Source of the DNA: Chloroflexaceae bacterium
GTDB lineage: Bacteria > Chloroflexota > Chloroflexia > Chloroflexales > Chloroflexaceae
DNA: 18,233 bases
Reading direction: 5' to 3'
Assembly (NCBI GenBank): GCA_026417815.1
Contig: JAOACN010000383.1
Location: 1-18,233 of the forward strand
Position 1 is the first letter of the stretch. Every line of letters begins with the position of its first letter. Shown in pieces: positions 1 through 6,447 of the stretch. The notes beneath the pieces were generated by a model, which saw only the letters and a program-made list of their open reading frames with translations, ran no database searches and was not told the origin of the DNA. The position numbers were made by a program, and so were the translations under genes.

Positions 1-8
1 AGAGACAG
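1..8. other. Sequencing adapter remnant (Tn5 mosaic end)
   Basis: The contig opens with AGAGACAG, which is the last eight bases of the Tn5/Nextera mosaic end. The opposite contig end carries a complete mosaic end in the outward orientation, so this short match at the exact terminus is very unlikely to be chance. The bases should be trimmed; they are not part of the genome. Confidence 0.8.
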
Positions 9-249
9 GTGGAACGAGACCTTCTGGGTCATCCCGGAGTTCGACGCCCTGCTGGACCAGGCGCGCCGCGAACTGGACTTTGCCCGGCGCAAGGCGATCT
101 ATCAGCAGGCGCAGCAACTGCTCGCCGACGACGGCGGCGCAATCATCCCCTTTTTCACCAACGATCTGAGCGCCGCGCACAGGCGGGTCAAAGGTGTGGA
201 TAAGCGCTATTTCGATTGGGCGAGGGTGACGATTGAGACCACGTCCTAG
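9..249 (+). CDS. ABC transporter solute-binding protein, family 5 (3' end only)
   Basis: The C-terminal ~79 residues of a family 5 extracellular solute-binding protein (DppA/OppA class), open to the left contig edge and ending at TAG. The frame reads W-N-E-T-F-W-V-I-P-E-F-D followed by a helix (residues L-L-D-Q-A-R) and the conserved pattern R-K-A-I-Y-Q-Q-A-Q-Q-L-L-A-D-D, then I-I-P-F-F and the closing V-K-G-V-D. This is the usual tail of the family: the last helical lobe where domain I is rejoined. The protein would be a secreted or lipid-anchored substrate receptor delivering ligand to the two downstream permeases. The gene lies 63 bp upstream of the DppB-type permease on the same strand, the standard operon order. 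Substrate cannot be told from this fragment. The first bases of the contig are adapter, so the first true codon is at about 10. Confidence 0.85.
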
Positions 250-312
250 CGTGCAGCGGGGAGCGCGTACCGTAGCTGGCTCGCGCACGACAGGTCTGCG
301 GGAGCGTGTACG

Positions 313-1266
313 ATGATCAAGCTGATCGGACAACGGGTGGCGCTCTCGTGCGCAACGCTGCTGATCGTCTCGGCGATCATTTTCGTGTCGACCGAGGTGC
401 TGCCCGGCGATGTTGCGACGGCGATACTCGGCCGTGAGGCATCGCCGGCGCGCCTGGCGGCGCTGCGCGAACAACTCGGCCTGGATCGCCCCGCCCTGGA
501 ACGCTATGTCGAATGGCTCAGCGGCGCCCTGCGCGGCGATTTTGGCACGTCGCTGGCCCGCCCGAACGTGGCCGTCGGCCAGTTGATCGCCGAACGGCTG
601 CGCAATACGGTATTGCTGAGCATCAGCGCCGCGGTGATCGGCCTGCCGCTGGCGCTCGGGCTGGGCATTTTGGCCGGGTTGCTGCGCGATCGGACGCCTG
701 ACGTGGTGATCTCCAGTCTGGCGCTGATCGGAATGAGCCTGCCCGAATTCGTCATCGGCTCGCTCCTGATCCTCACCTTCGGCGTCTCATGGGCGATCCT
801 GCCGGCCGTTACCGTGGCGCCGCCCGATGCGCCGATCACGGCGCTGCTGCCCAACCTGATCTTGCCGGCGATCACGCTGATTATTGTGATGGTCGCCTAC
901 ATTTTGCGCATGGTGCGCAGCAGTATGATCGACGCCATGGCGAGCGACTATGTGCAGATGGCGACGCTGAAGGGGATGTCGCGCACCCGGGTGGTGCTGC
1001 GCCACGCCCTGCCGAACGCGCTCCTGCCGACGATCAACGCCGTTGCGCTGACCGTAGCCTGGCTGATCGGCGGCGTGGTTGTGGTCGAGACGGTGTTCAA
1101 CTTCCCGGGGATCGGGCGCCTGATGGTCACGGCCGTTCAGGATCGCGACTTGCCGCTGGTGCAGGCCCTGGGTCTGCTCGGCGCGACCCTCTACATCACG
1201 ATCAATCTCAGCGCCGATCTGCTCACCTTATGGTTGAGCCCGCGGTTGCGGGCGCGGGTGGTTTGA
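313..1266 (+). CDS. Dpp/Opp-type ABC transporter permease, DppB family
   Basis: 317-residue inner-membrane permease of the binding-protein-dependent transport family, DppB/OppB branch. Residues 8-30 form the first membrane helix. They are followed by the DppB-specific extracytoplasmic segment P-G-D-V-A-T-A-I-L-G and an L-R-E-Q-L-G-L-D-R-P motif (residues 51-60). Further hydrophobic helices fall at about 97-122, 132-157, 180-200, 238-260 and 283-306. The EAA loop that docks with the ATPase lies near 211-235 (D-Y-V-Q-M-A-T-L-K-G-M). Length is typical (about 305-340). The ATG at 313 has GGGAG at 300-304, eight bases upstream. It would pair with the DppC-type permease downstream to form the channel. 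The two permease genes are separated by an unusual repeat array instead of the usual tight spacing. Confidence 0.95.
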   Translation: MIKLIGQRVALSCATLLIVSAIIFVSTEVLPGDVATAILGREASPARLAALREQLGLDRPALERYVEWLSGALRGDFGTSLARPNVAVGQLIAERLRNTVLLSISAAVIGLPLALGLGILAGLLRDRTPDVVISSLALIGMSLPEFVIGSLLILTFGVSWAILPAVTVAPPDAPITALLPNLILPAITLIIVMVAYILRMVRSSMIDAMASDYVQMATLKGMSRTRVVLRHALPNALLPTINAVALTVAWLIGGVVVVETVFNFPGIGRLMVTAVQDRDLPLVQALGLLGATLYITINLSADLLTLWLSPRLRARVV

Positions 1267-1274
1267 GGGGATAA

Positions 1275-1520
1275 GGGGCGGAGCACGCTCCGTGTATGGG
1301 GCGGAGCACGCTCCGCCCCTACGGGGCACGACACGCTTACCGGGCGGGGCACGCTCCGCTTACCGGGCGGAGCACGCTCCGCCCCTACGGGGCACGCTCC
1401 GCTTACCGGGCGGGGCACGCTCCGCCCCTACGGGGCACGCTTCGCTTACCGGGCGGGGCACGCTCCGCCCCTACGGGGCACGCTCCGCTTACCGGGCGGA
1501 GCACGCTCCGCCCCTACGGG
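1275..1520. repeat. GC-rich palindromic tandem repeat array between the two permease genes
   Basis: A 246-bp array. The main unit is 43 bp, repeated head to tail at 1364-1406, 1407-1449 and 1450-1492. A shortened 23-bp unit lies at 1341-1363, degenerate units at 1275-1340, and a final 28-bp partial unit at 1493-1520. Each unit carries a near-perfect inverted repeat. The best example is GGGGCGGAGC-AC-GCTCCGCCCC at 1298-1319, with 10-bp arms. Several units replace one A with G, which would still pair as G-U in RNA. There are no unique spacers, so it is not a CRISPR array. Because 43 is not a multiple of three and the unit has no stop codons, several frames stay open across it. This can mislead start-codon prediction for the following gene. 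Confidence 0.9.
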
Positions 1521-1552
1521 ATGCGGAACATCGGGACACTTGTCAAACGTGT

Positions 1553-2440
1553 ATGAACGTTTCCCTGTTGGCCCGCGCGACTGCCGAGGGCGCACCGCTG
1601 CGCGAGATCTGGCGTACGCTGCGCAGTTCGCCGCTCATGCTGCTCGGGGCAAGCATCCTCGTGGCGCATCTGGTGATTGCGCTGATCGCGCCGCTGATCG
1701 CGCCCCATTCGCCCACGGCGATCAACGTTGACCTGGCGCTGGCGGCGCCGTCGTGGGCGCATCCCTTCGGCAACGATCGCTTTGGGCGCGATATTCTCTC
1801 GCGGGTACTGCTCGGCGGGCGGATCGCGCTGGCGATCGCGCTGGTCGGCGCGGCGCTCTCGGTGCTGATCGGCGGCTTTGTCGGCGTGCTCTTCGGGTAT
1901 CTGGGCGGCTTCGCCGACGAGACCGCGATGCGCGTCATTGATGCGCTGATCTCCATCCCCGGCCTCCTGCTGCTGCTCGTGATCGTGACCGGCCTTGGCT
2001 CGGGGTATGCCGTGATCTTGCTGGCCATGGTCTTGAGCTACGCCCCCGGCGTGGCGCGGGTGGCGCGCGCGGCGGCGCACGAGTTTGTCCCGCGCGATTT
2101 TATTACGGCGGCCCGGGCGCGTGGCGAGGCGCCGGTAGCCGTGGTGACCCGCGAACTCTGGCCGAATGTGCTCGACGTGCTGCTGGTCGAGTTTGCGATG
2201 CGCGCGTCGTGGATCGTGCTGGCGGTGAGCGGTTTGTCGTTTCTGGGCTTTGGGGTGAACCCGCCGACGCCCGACTGGGGGCTGATGATCGCCGAGAACC
2301 GCAGCATGCTGGCCCTGGCGCCCTGGGGCGTCATCTTTCCCATGCTGGCGATCGGCTCGCTGGTGGTGGCGCTGAACGTGGTGGCCGACGGCGTCGCCAA
2401 GGCGCTCGGCCTCGATCGTAGTCGAGCGGCGCCTTTGTGA
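1553..2440 (+). CDS. Dpp/Opp-type ABC transporter permease, DppC family
   Basis: 295-residue inner-membrane permease, DppC/OppC branch, partner of the upstream DppB-type subunit. It shows the OppC-type N-terminal helix (about 28-50), the hallmark H-P-F-G-N-D-R-F-G-R-D-I-L-S-R-V at 70-85, hydrophobic helices at about 93-117, 134-165, 207-233 and 258-280, and the EAA loop R-D-F-I-T-A-A-R-A-R-G at 181-191. The frame is open further upstream to 1292, but that extension is only translated tandem repeat (Arg, Gly, Pro, Ala, His) unlike any OppC N-terminus, so the ATG at 1553 is preferred. No clear Shine-Dalgarno precedes it. Translation may depend on read-through coupling or be weak. The stop overlaps the start of the ATPase gene by four bases (GTGA), indicating translational coupling. 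Confidence 0.93.
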   Translation: MNVSLLARATAEGAPLREIWRTLRSSPLMLLGASILVAHLVIALIAPLIAPHSPTAINVDLALAAPSWAHPFGNDRFGRDILSRVLLGGRIALAIALVGAALSVLIGGFVGVLFGYLGGFADETAMRVIDALISIPGLLLLLVIVTGLGSGYAVILLAMVLSYAPGVARVARAAAHEFVPRDFITAARARGEAPVAVVTRELWPNVLDVLLVEFAMRASWIVLAVSGLSFLGFGVNPPTPDWGLMIAENRSMLALAPWGVIFPMLAIGSLVVALNVVADGVAKALGLDRSRAAPL

Positions 2441-4572
2441 GCCAGCGGGAACGCGGCGACGCGGCGAATGGTTGGCAGATGGACAGGTTGCCGGCTATGC
2501 ACCTGGTAGCGATCGACAATCTCTCGATCGGCTATCGCGCGCGCGACGGCAGCGTGCACCCGGTGTTACGCGCTGTCGCGTTGACGATTGAGCGCGGCGA
2601 ACGCCTGGGGATCGTTGGCGAGTCGGGATGTGGCAAGAGTACGCTTGCCCTGGCCCTGCTCGGCTTCATCCGCAGCGGGGGTGTGGTCCTGAACGGCGCT
2701 GTGCGCTTTGACGGGGTTGATCTGCTGCGGCTCGCGCCGGGTCCGCTCCAGCGACTGCGCGGCGGCCGGATCGCGCTCGTGCCGCAGAATGCCGGCCAGG
2801 CGCTGACGCCGAGCATGCCTGTCGGCGCCCAGGTGGCCGAGGTCCTGACGGTGCATCGCGGGCTGAGCGCCGCCGCCGCCCGCGCGGAGACCGAGGCGCT
2901 ACTCGCCCAGGTGCGCCTGCCGAACCCCGCGGCCCTGGCGCGGCGCTACCCCCACGAACTCTCCGGCGGGCAGCAGCAGCGGGTGGCGATTGCCATGGCC
3001 CTCGCTGGCGAACCGGAGTTGCTCGTGCTCGACGAGCCGACAACCGGCCTCGATGTCACGACGCAGGCCCATATCCTCGATCTGCTCGACGAGATCGGCG
3101 AGCGCACCGGCGCGGCGATGGTCTATGTCAGCCATGATCTGGGCGTGATCGCGCGGGCCAGCGACCGCCTGGCGGTGATGTACGCTGGCGAGGTGGTGGA
3201 GGCCGGCGCGACGGCGGCGCTGTTCGCCGAGCAGCGGCACCCCTACACCCGCGGCCTGCTTGCGTCTGTGCCGCGCCTGCACACGCCGGTATTGCCGCAG
3301 GCCTTGCCGGGGCAACCACCGGCACCCGGATCGCGCGGCGCCGGGTGCGCCTTTGCGCCGCGTTGTTTCTTCGCTGACCCGGTGTGCCATACGACGGCGC
3401 CACCTCTGGAGGCGATTGACGCCGGCCGGCAGGTGCGCTGCCATCGCTGGCGCGAGGTAGCGGCAGCCGAAACGTTCGAACTACAGCCGCGCGCGCACCA
3501 CAGCGCCGGGGCGGGGGCGCCGCCGCTGATCGAACTCCACGACGTCAGCATCTCCTATGCGCGGCGCGGCGCGATTGCGCTGGTGCAGCGCGCCCTCGGT
3601 CGCCCGACGCCCCCGCCCACGGTCAGCGCAATCACCTTTACCCTCCGACGCGGTTCGACGCTGGCGCTGGTTGGCGAGAGTGGCAGCGGTAAATCGACGC
3701 TTGCGCGGGCGCTGGCGGGGCTGCAGCCGATCCTGTCCGGCACAATGCGGCTGGAAGGGTACGATCTCGGCGTGCTGGTGCAGCGGCGCCCACTCGACGT
3801 GCGTCGGCGCATCCAGTTCGTTTTTCAGAACCCCGACGCCTCGCTCAACCCGCGGCGCACGGTCGGCGAGATCCTCGAACGACCGCAACAACTCTTCTTC
3901 GGCCTGACGCGCGCCGAGCGCCGGGCGCGTTCGATCGCGCTGCTGGAGCAGATGCGCCTGGGCGCGCACTATCTGGAGCGCTTCCCCGGCCAGCTCTCCG
4001 GCGGCGAAAAGCAACGTGTTGCGATTGCGCGCGCCTTTGCGGCGGAGCCGGAGGTCATCCTCTGTGACGAGGTTGTTTCCGCCCTCGATGTCTCGGTACA
4101 GGCGGCGGTGCTGAGCCTGCTGGTGGAACTGCAGGCCGAGCGCGGCGTCACCTACCTGTTCATCGCGCACGATCTGGCGGTGGTACGGGCGATCGCCGAC
4201 CAGGTAGCCGTGTTGTACCAGGGGCGCCTGTGCGAAATCGGCGGGGTGACGCAGGTCTACACGCCGCCGTTTCACCCCTACACGGCGAGCCTGCTGGCAG
4301 CGGCGCCGGAGCCCGTGCCAGGGCGGCGCGTCCGCGCCGTCGACCGCGATGACGCGCCGGGAACGCCGCCGGAGCGGGGTTGCCCGTTCTACCAGCGCTG
4401 TCCGCGGCGGATCGAACCGACCTGCGCGGTTGAAGATCCGCCGTGGCGCCTTGCCGGGCACGGCCATGCGATCCGCTGCCACCTGCCGCTCGACGAACTG
4501 GCGATGCCCCTCGATCGCCTCCCTGCGCGGATGACGGCGGAGCGGCGGGGCGCGGGGAGCGGGGCTGAGTAA
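2437..4572 (+). CDS. Fused Dpp/Opp ABC transporter ATPase (DppD-DppF in one chain)
   Basis: 711-residue protein with two complete ABC ATPase halves, powering import through the two permeases at the cytoplasmic face. Half 1: Walker A G-E-S-G-C-G-K-S-T at 61-69, Q-loop near 117, signature L-S-G-G-Q at 175-179, Walker B ending D-E at 199-200, H-loop His233. Half 2: Walker A G-E-S-G-S-G-K-S-T at 413-421, Q-loop near 464, signature L-S-G-G-E at 520-524, Walker B ending D-E at 544-545, His578. Each half ends with the oligopeptide-transporter C-terminal Cys motif: Cys304, 310, 317, 335 and Cys649, 655, 663, 681. In the family this motif is linked to an iron-sulfur cluster. Most relatives encode the halves separately; fused forms are known. 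GTG at 2437 overlaps the permease stop. ATG at 2479 or 2497 are alternative starts, since the ATPase fold begins only near residue 21. Confidence 0.94.
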   Translation: MSQRERGDAANGWQMDRLPAMHLVAIDNLSIGYRARDGSVHPVLRAVALTIERGERLGIVGESGCGKSTLALALLGFIRSGGVVLNGAVRFDGVDLLRLAPGPLQRLRGGRIALVPQNAGQALTPSMPVGAQVAEVLTVHRGLSAAAARAETEALLAQVRLPNPAALARRYPHELSGGQQQRVAIAMALAGEPELLVLDEPTTGLDVTTQAHILDLLDEIGERTGAAMVYVSHDLGVIARASDRLAVMYAGEVVEAGATAALFAEQRHPYTRGLLASVPRLHTPVLPQALPGQPPAPGSRGAGCAFAPRCFFADPVCHTTAPPLEAIDAGRQVRCHRWREVAAAETFELQPRAHHSAGAGAPPLIELHDVSISYARRGAIALVQRALGRPTPPPTVSAITFTLRRGSTLALVGESGSGKSTLARALAGLQPILSGTMRLEGYDLGVLVQRRPLDVRRRIQFVFQNPDASLNPRRTVGEILERPQQLFFGLTRAERRARSIALLEQMRLGAHYLERFPGQLSGGEKQRVAIARAFAAEPEVILCDEVVSALDVSVQAAVLSLLVELQAERGVTYLFIAHDLAVVRAIADQVAVLYQGRLCEIGGVTQVYTPPFHPYTASLLAAAPEPVPGRRVRAVDRDDAPGTPPERGCPFYQRCPRRIEPTCAVEDPPWRLAGHGHAIRCHLPLDELAMPLDRLPARMTAERRGAGSGAE

Positions 4573-4706
4573 CCTGGAGCACGGACCGGAATGCTTGCCC
4601 CCCGAGGGCCCTGCGCCGTATGGCTCGCTACTCGCGCCGCCATCGGTGCTGGTCAATCGTTTCGAGAAACGCCATAGGGAGTTCGCATACACACAAGGAT
4701 AGAGCA

Positions 4707-5528
4707 ATGACCGATCACCTGCCCCTTGTGGGCGCCGCCATGGGGATTGCCGACCTGCCGCACCATCTGGCCTGGATCATCGAAGGCCAGCGTGACCTGG
4801 AACTCTGGGACCCCTCGTATGGCGACCTGCTCGACGGCGACTGGCGTTCGCACGCGCGCGAGGCGCGCAGGATGCTCGACGGCTACACCGGCCGACTGGG
4901 CATTCACGGGCCCTGGAACGGCCTGCCGCTCACCTGCCCCGATCCGCGGGTGCAGGCGCTGGTGAGCGAGCGGCTGAAGCAGGGGCTGGAGTTCGCTGGC
5001 GCCATCGGGGCGACGCACATGGTTGTCCACAGCCCGTTCGACTTCTTCGGCAGCCCGCACACGGCCCATACGCGCAGCGCGGGGCTGGAGGCAGAGATTG
5101 AACTGGCCCATATGACGCTGGCCGACGTGCTGCCGATCGCGCGGCAGATCGGCTGTACGCTGGTGGTGGAGGTCTGCTACGATACCAACACCCGCCCGCT
5201 GATCGAACTTGTGCGCTCGTTCGACGACGCCACGGTGCAACTCAGCCTCGACGTCGGCCATGCGCTGGTAATGCAGCGCGTCGGCGGCCCACCGGCCGAC
5301 CAGTGGGTGCGCGACGGCGGATCGCTCCTGGCGCACCTGCACCTTCAGGACAACGACGGCCTGCTTGATCGGCACTGGGCGCCAGGCGAGGGCAACCTGA
5401 ACTGGTATGCGCTGTTCGAGGCGCTGTCCGAACTCGAGCACCAGCCGCGGCTCCTGCTCGAACTGGCCCAACCGGCCAAGATCCCGCAGGGCGCCGCGTA
5501 TCTGGCGCGGCGCGGCCTGGCGCGGTAA
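4707..5528 (+). CDS. Sugar phosphate isomerase/epimerase family TIM-barrel protein
   Basis: 273-residue cytoplasmic protein of the xylose isomerase-like / AP endonuclease 2 TIM-barrel family. The members either isomerise or epimerise sugars or act on inositol derivatives, using a divalent metal. Likely metal ligands visible are Glu155 (V-V-E-V-C-Y), Asp182 and His185 (L-D-V-G-H), His212 in H-L-H-L-Q-D-N-D, and Glu252 (L-L-L-E-L-A). His67 (G-I-H-G-P) and His108 (V-V-H-S-P) sit at the ends of barrel strands where substrate contacts are usual. The start at 4707 has AAGGA at 4695-4699 with a seven-base gap; an upstream in-frame ATG at 4620 would add a Ser/Arg-rich stretch unlike the family. It lies 134 bp after the ATPase gene on the same strand and probably belongs to the transporter operon. 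That suggests a carbohydrate substrate. Exact reaction unknown. Confidence 0.85.
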   Translation: MTDHLPLVGAAMGIADLPHHLAWIIEGQRDLELWDPSYGDLLDGDWRSHAREARRMLDGYTGRLGIHGPWNGLPLTCPDPRVQALVSERLKQGLEFAGAIGATHMVVHSPFDFFGSPHTAHTRSAGLEAEIELAHMTLADVLPIARQIGCTLVVEVCYDTNTRPLIELVRSFDDATVQLSLDVGHALVMQRVGGPPADQWVRDGGSLLAHLHLQDNDGLLDRHWAPGEGNLNWYALFEALSELEHQPRLLLELAQPAKIPQGAAYLARRGLAR

Positions 5529-5744
5529 GGGTGCGTATGCGGCACATCTCGAACGCTGCCCCAACGGATGTTGCGCCCCAACGCTCCACCAGGCGGCGGT
5601 GCGTGGCGCCTTCAGCGCTACGCGCTGCCTCACGCCGAGGAACGAGGGTTTCTGGGTGGGCGCTGCCGTCCCAGACCCTCCCACAGGAGGTATCGCGACA
5701 GGCTATCAGGCACGCTTCGTGAGGCTTCACTGGCCCTGTTCCTG

Positions 5745-6071
5745 TCACGTCCACGTCACGGCGATCCAGACGTCGGCCAGATCGGCGCCGTCGAAATACA
5801 GTTTGAGATCGCCGGTGGGTTTATCGGGCAGCGGGATATTCGTCAACCTGCCGACGAGCAGATTACCCAGTGTGGCATCCTTTGCGAGTGTGTCCTTCCT
5901 GGCTGCATTGCCCGCGCCATCGGCGACGTCGATGCTGGCCGGCGCCGGTTGCTTCTCACTACGCGCCAGCAAATCAATTCGCTTCACGTCGTTGAGCCGC
6001 CCCTGCGCCCAGAAGGGGTAGTGTTCCGGTTTCAGGGTGAGCGCCAGTTCGTGGCGCTGCCTGCTATGAAG
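5745..6071 (-). pseudogene. Truncated fragment encoding a TcA C-terminus (toxin complex subunit A remnant)
   Basis: An open stretch of 108 codons bounded upstream by an in-frame stop at 6072-6074 and ending at the TGA of 5745-5747. From about 6062 downward it reads H-E-L-A-L-T-L-K-P-E-H-Y-P-F-W, then Q-G-R-L-N-D-V-K-R-I-D-L-L-A-R, T-L-G-N-L-L-V-G-R-L, and finally L-Y-F-D-G-A-D-L-A-D-V-W-I-A-V-T-W-T. This matches what I know of the conserved last ~100 residues of TcA proteins, after the TcB-binding domain (pattern P-E-H-Y-P-F-W ... L-Y-F-D-x-x-x-x-x-D-x-W-x-x-V-T-W). No good start codon or ribosome site lies at its 5' end; the only internal ATG (5987) would begin mid-fold. It is best read as the 3' remnant of a second TcA gene or of a swapped-out C-terminus. 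It is not closely similar to the C-terminus of the intact TcA gene next to it. Confidence 0.7.
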
Positions 6072-6080
6072 CTACGCTTG

Positions 6081-6380
6081 CTACTCCGCCAGAGATTTCT
6101 GCGGCGGTCGTGCTGTCAGGCGCGGTTCTTCACCGGTAATCAGATAGAACTCGCTGCGAGTGAGCGCCAGTTTGTCGCCATTCGACAGGTGCAGAATCGC
6201 GTAATTGCTGTCTTCTTCGTGCTGCAATACTCGCACGCTAACAATGTGATTCACGTTTAGGAAGAGGCCCGGCCTGATTTCGAGGAGAGGAATGGCCTTT
6301 TCCGTGCGATCTGCGGGAGGCGAGGATGGTTCTCTGCCTTTGCGGGAAGGTGGCGATTTCGGGTCAGTATTTTGAGCCAT
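6081..6380 (-). CDS. Small hypothetical protein with FlbD/LytTR-like beta domain
   Basis: 99-residue protein. Residues 1-30 are polar and rich in Pro, Ser, Lys and Arg, so probably disordered. Residues 31-82 look like a compact beta domain: L-F-L-N-V-N-H-I-V-S-V at 39-49, then A-I-L-H-L-S-N-G-D-K-L-A-L-T at 61-74, ending S-E-F-Y-L-I-T-G. The layout (N-x-x-x-I-x-x-V, then a strand, then L-x-N-G-x-x-L) resembles the small FlbD family and the C-terminal half of LytTR DNA-binding domains. Neither match is strong enough to assign a function. The ATG at 6380 has AGGAG at 6389-6393 with eight bases of spacing, which decides it over the longer frame to 6560 that overlaps the TcA gene. It follows the TcA stop by 67 bp and is probably cotranscribed with it. 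Confidence 0.7.
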   Translation of the reverse strand: MAQNTDPKSPPSRKGREPSSPPADRTEKAIPLLEIRPGLFLNVNHIVSVRVLQHEEDSNYAILHLSNGDKLALTRSEFYLITGEEPRLTARPPQKSLAE

Positions 6381-6447
6381 GATTGTAGCTCCTCTGGTGA
6401 TAGCACAGACCAGCGATTCTGGCGCATCAAACATTTGTTGTCGACGT

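Noticed and set aside
1275..1520. CRISPR array
   Set aside because: Units are contiguous and palindromic with no unique spacers between them, and no cas genes are nearby.
1292..1552. N-terminal extension of the DppC-type permease through the repeat array
   Set aside because: The extra 87 residues are translated tandem repeat, and the OppC fold begins after the ATG at 1553.
3481..4707. Long minus-strand open frame opposite the ATPase gene
   Set aside because: It is antisense to well-conserved ABC ATPase motifs, and its Arg/Gln/His-rich product resembles no known family.
5613..5627. Hairpin CAGCGC-TAC-GCGCTG as a terminator between the convergent blocks
   Set aside because: The stem is only 6 bp and no T-run follows on either strand, so a rho-independent terminator is not supported. 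The rest of 5529-5744 holds no gene that I can support.
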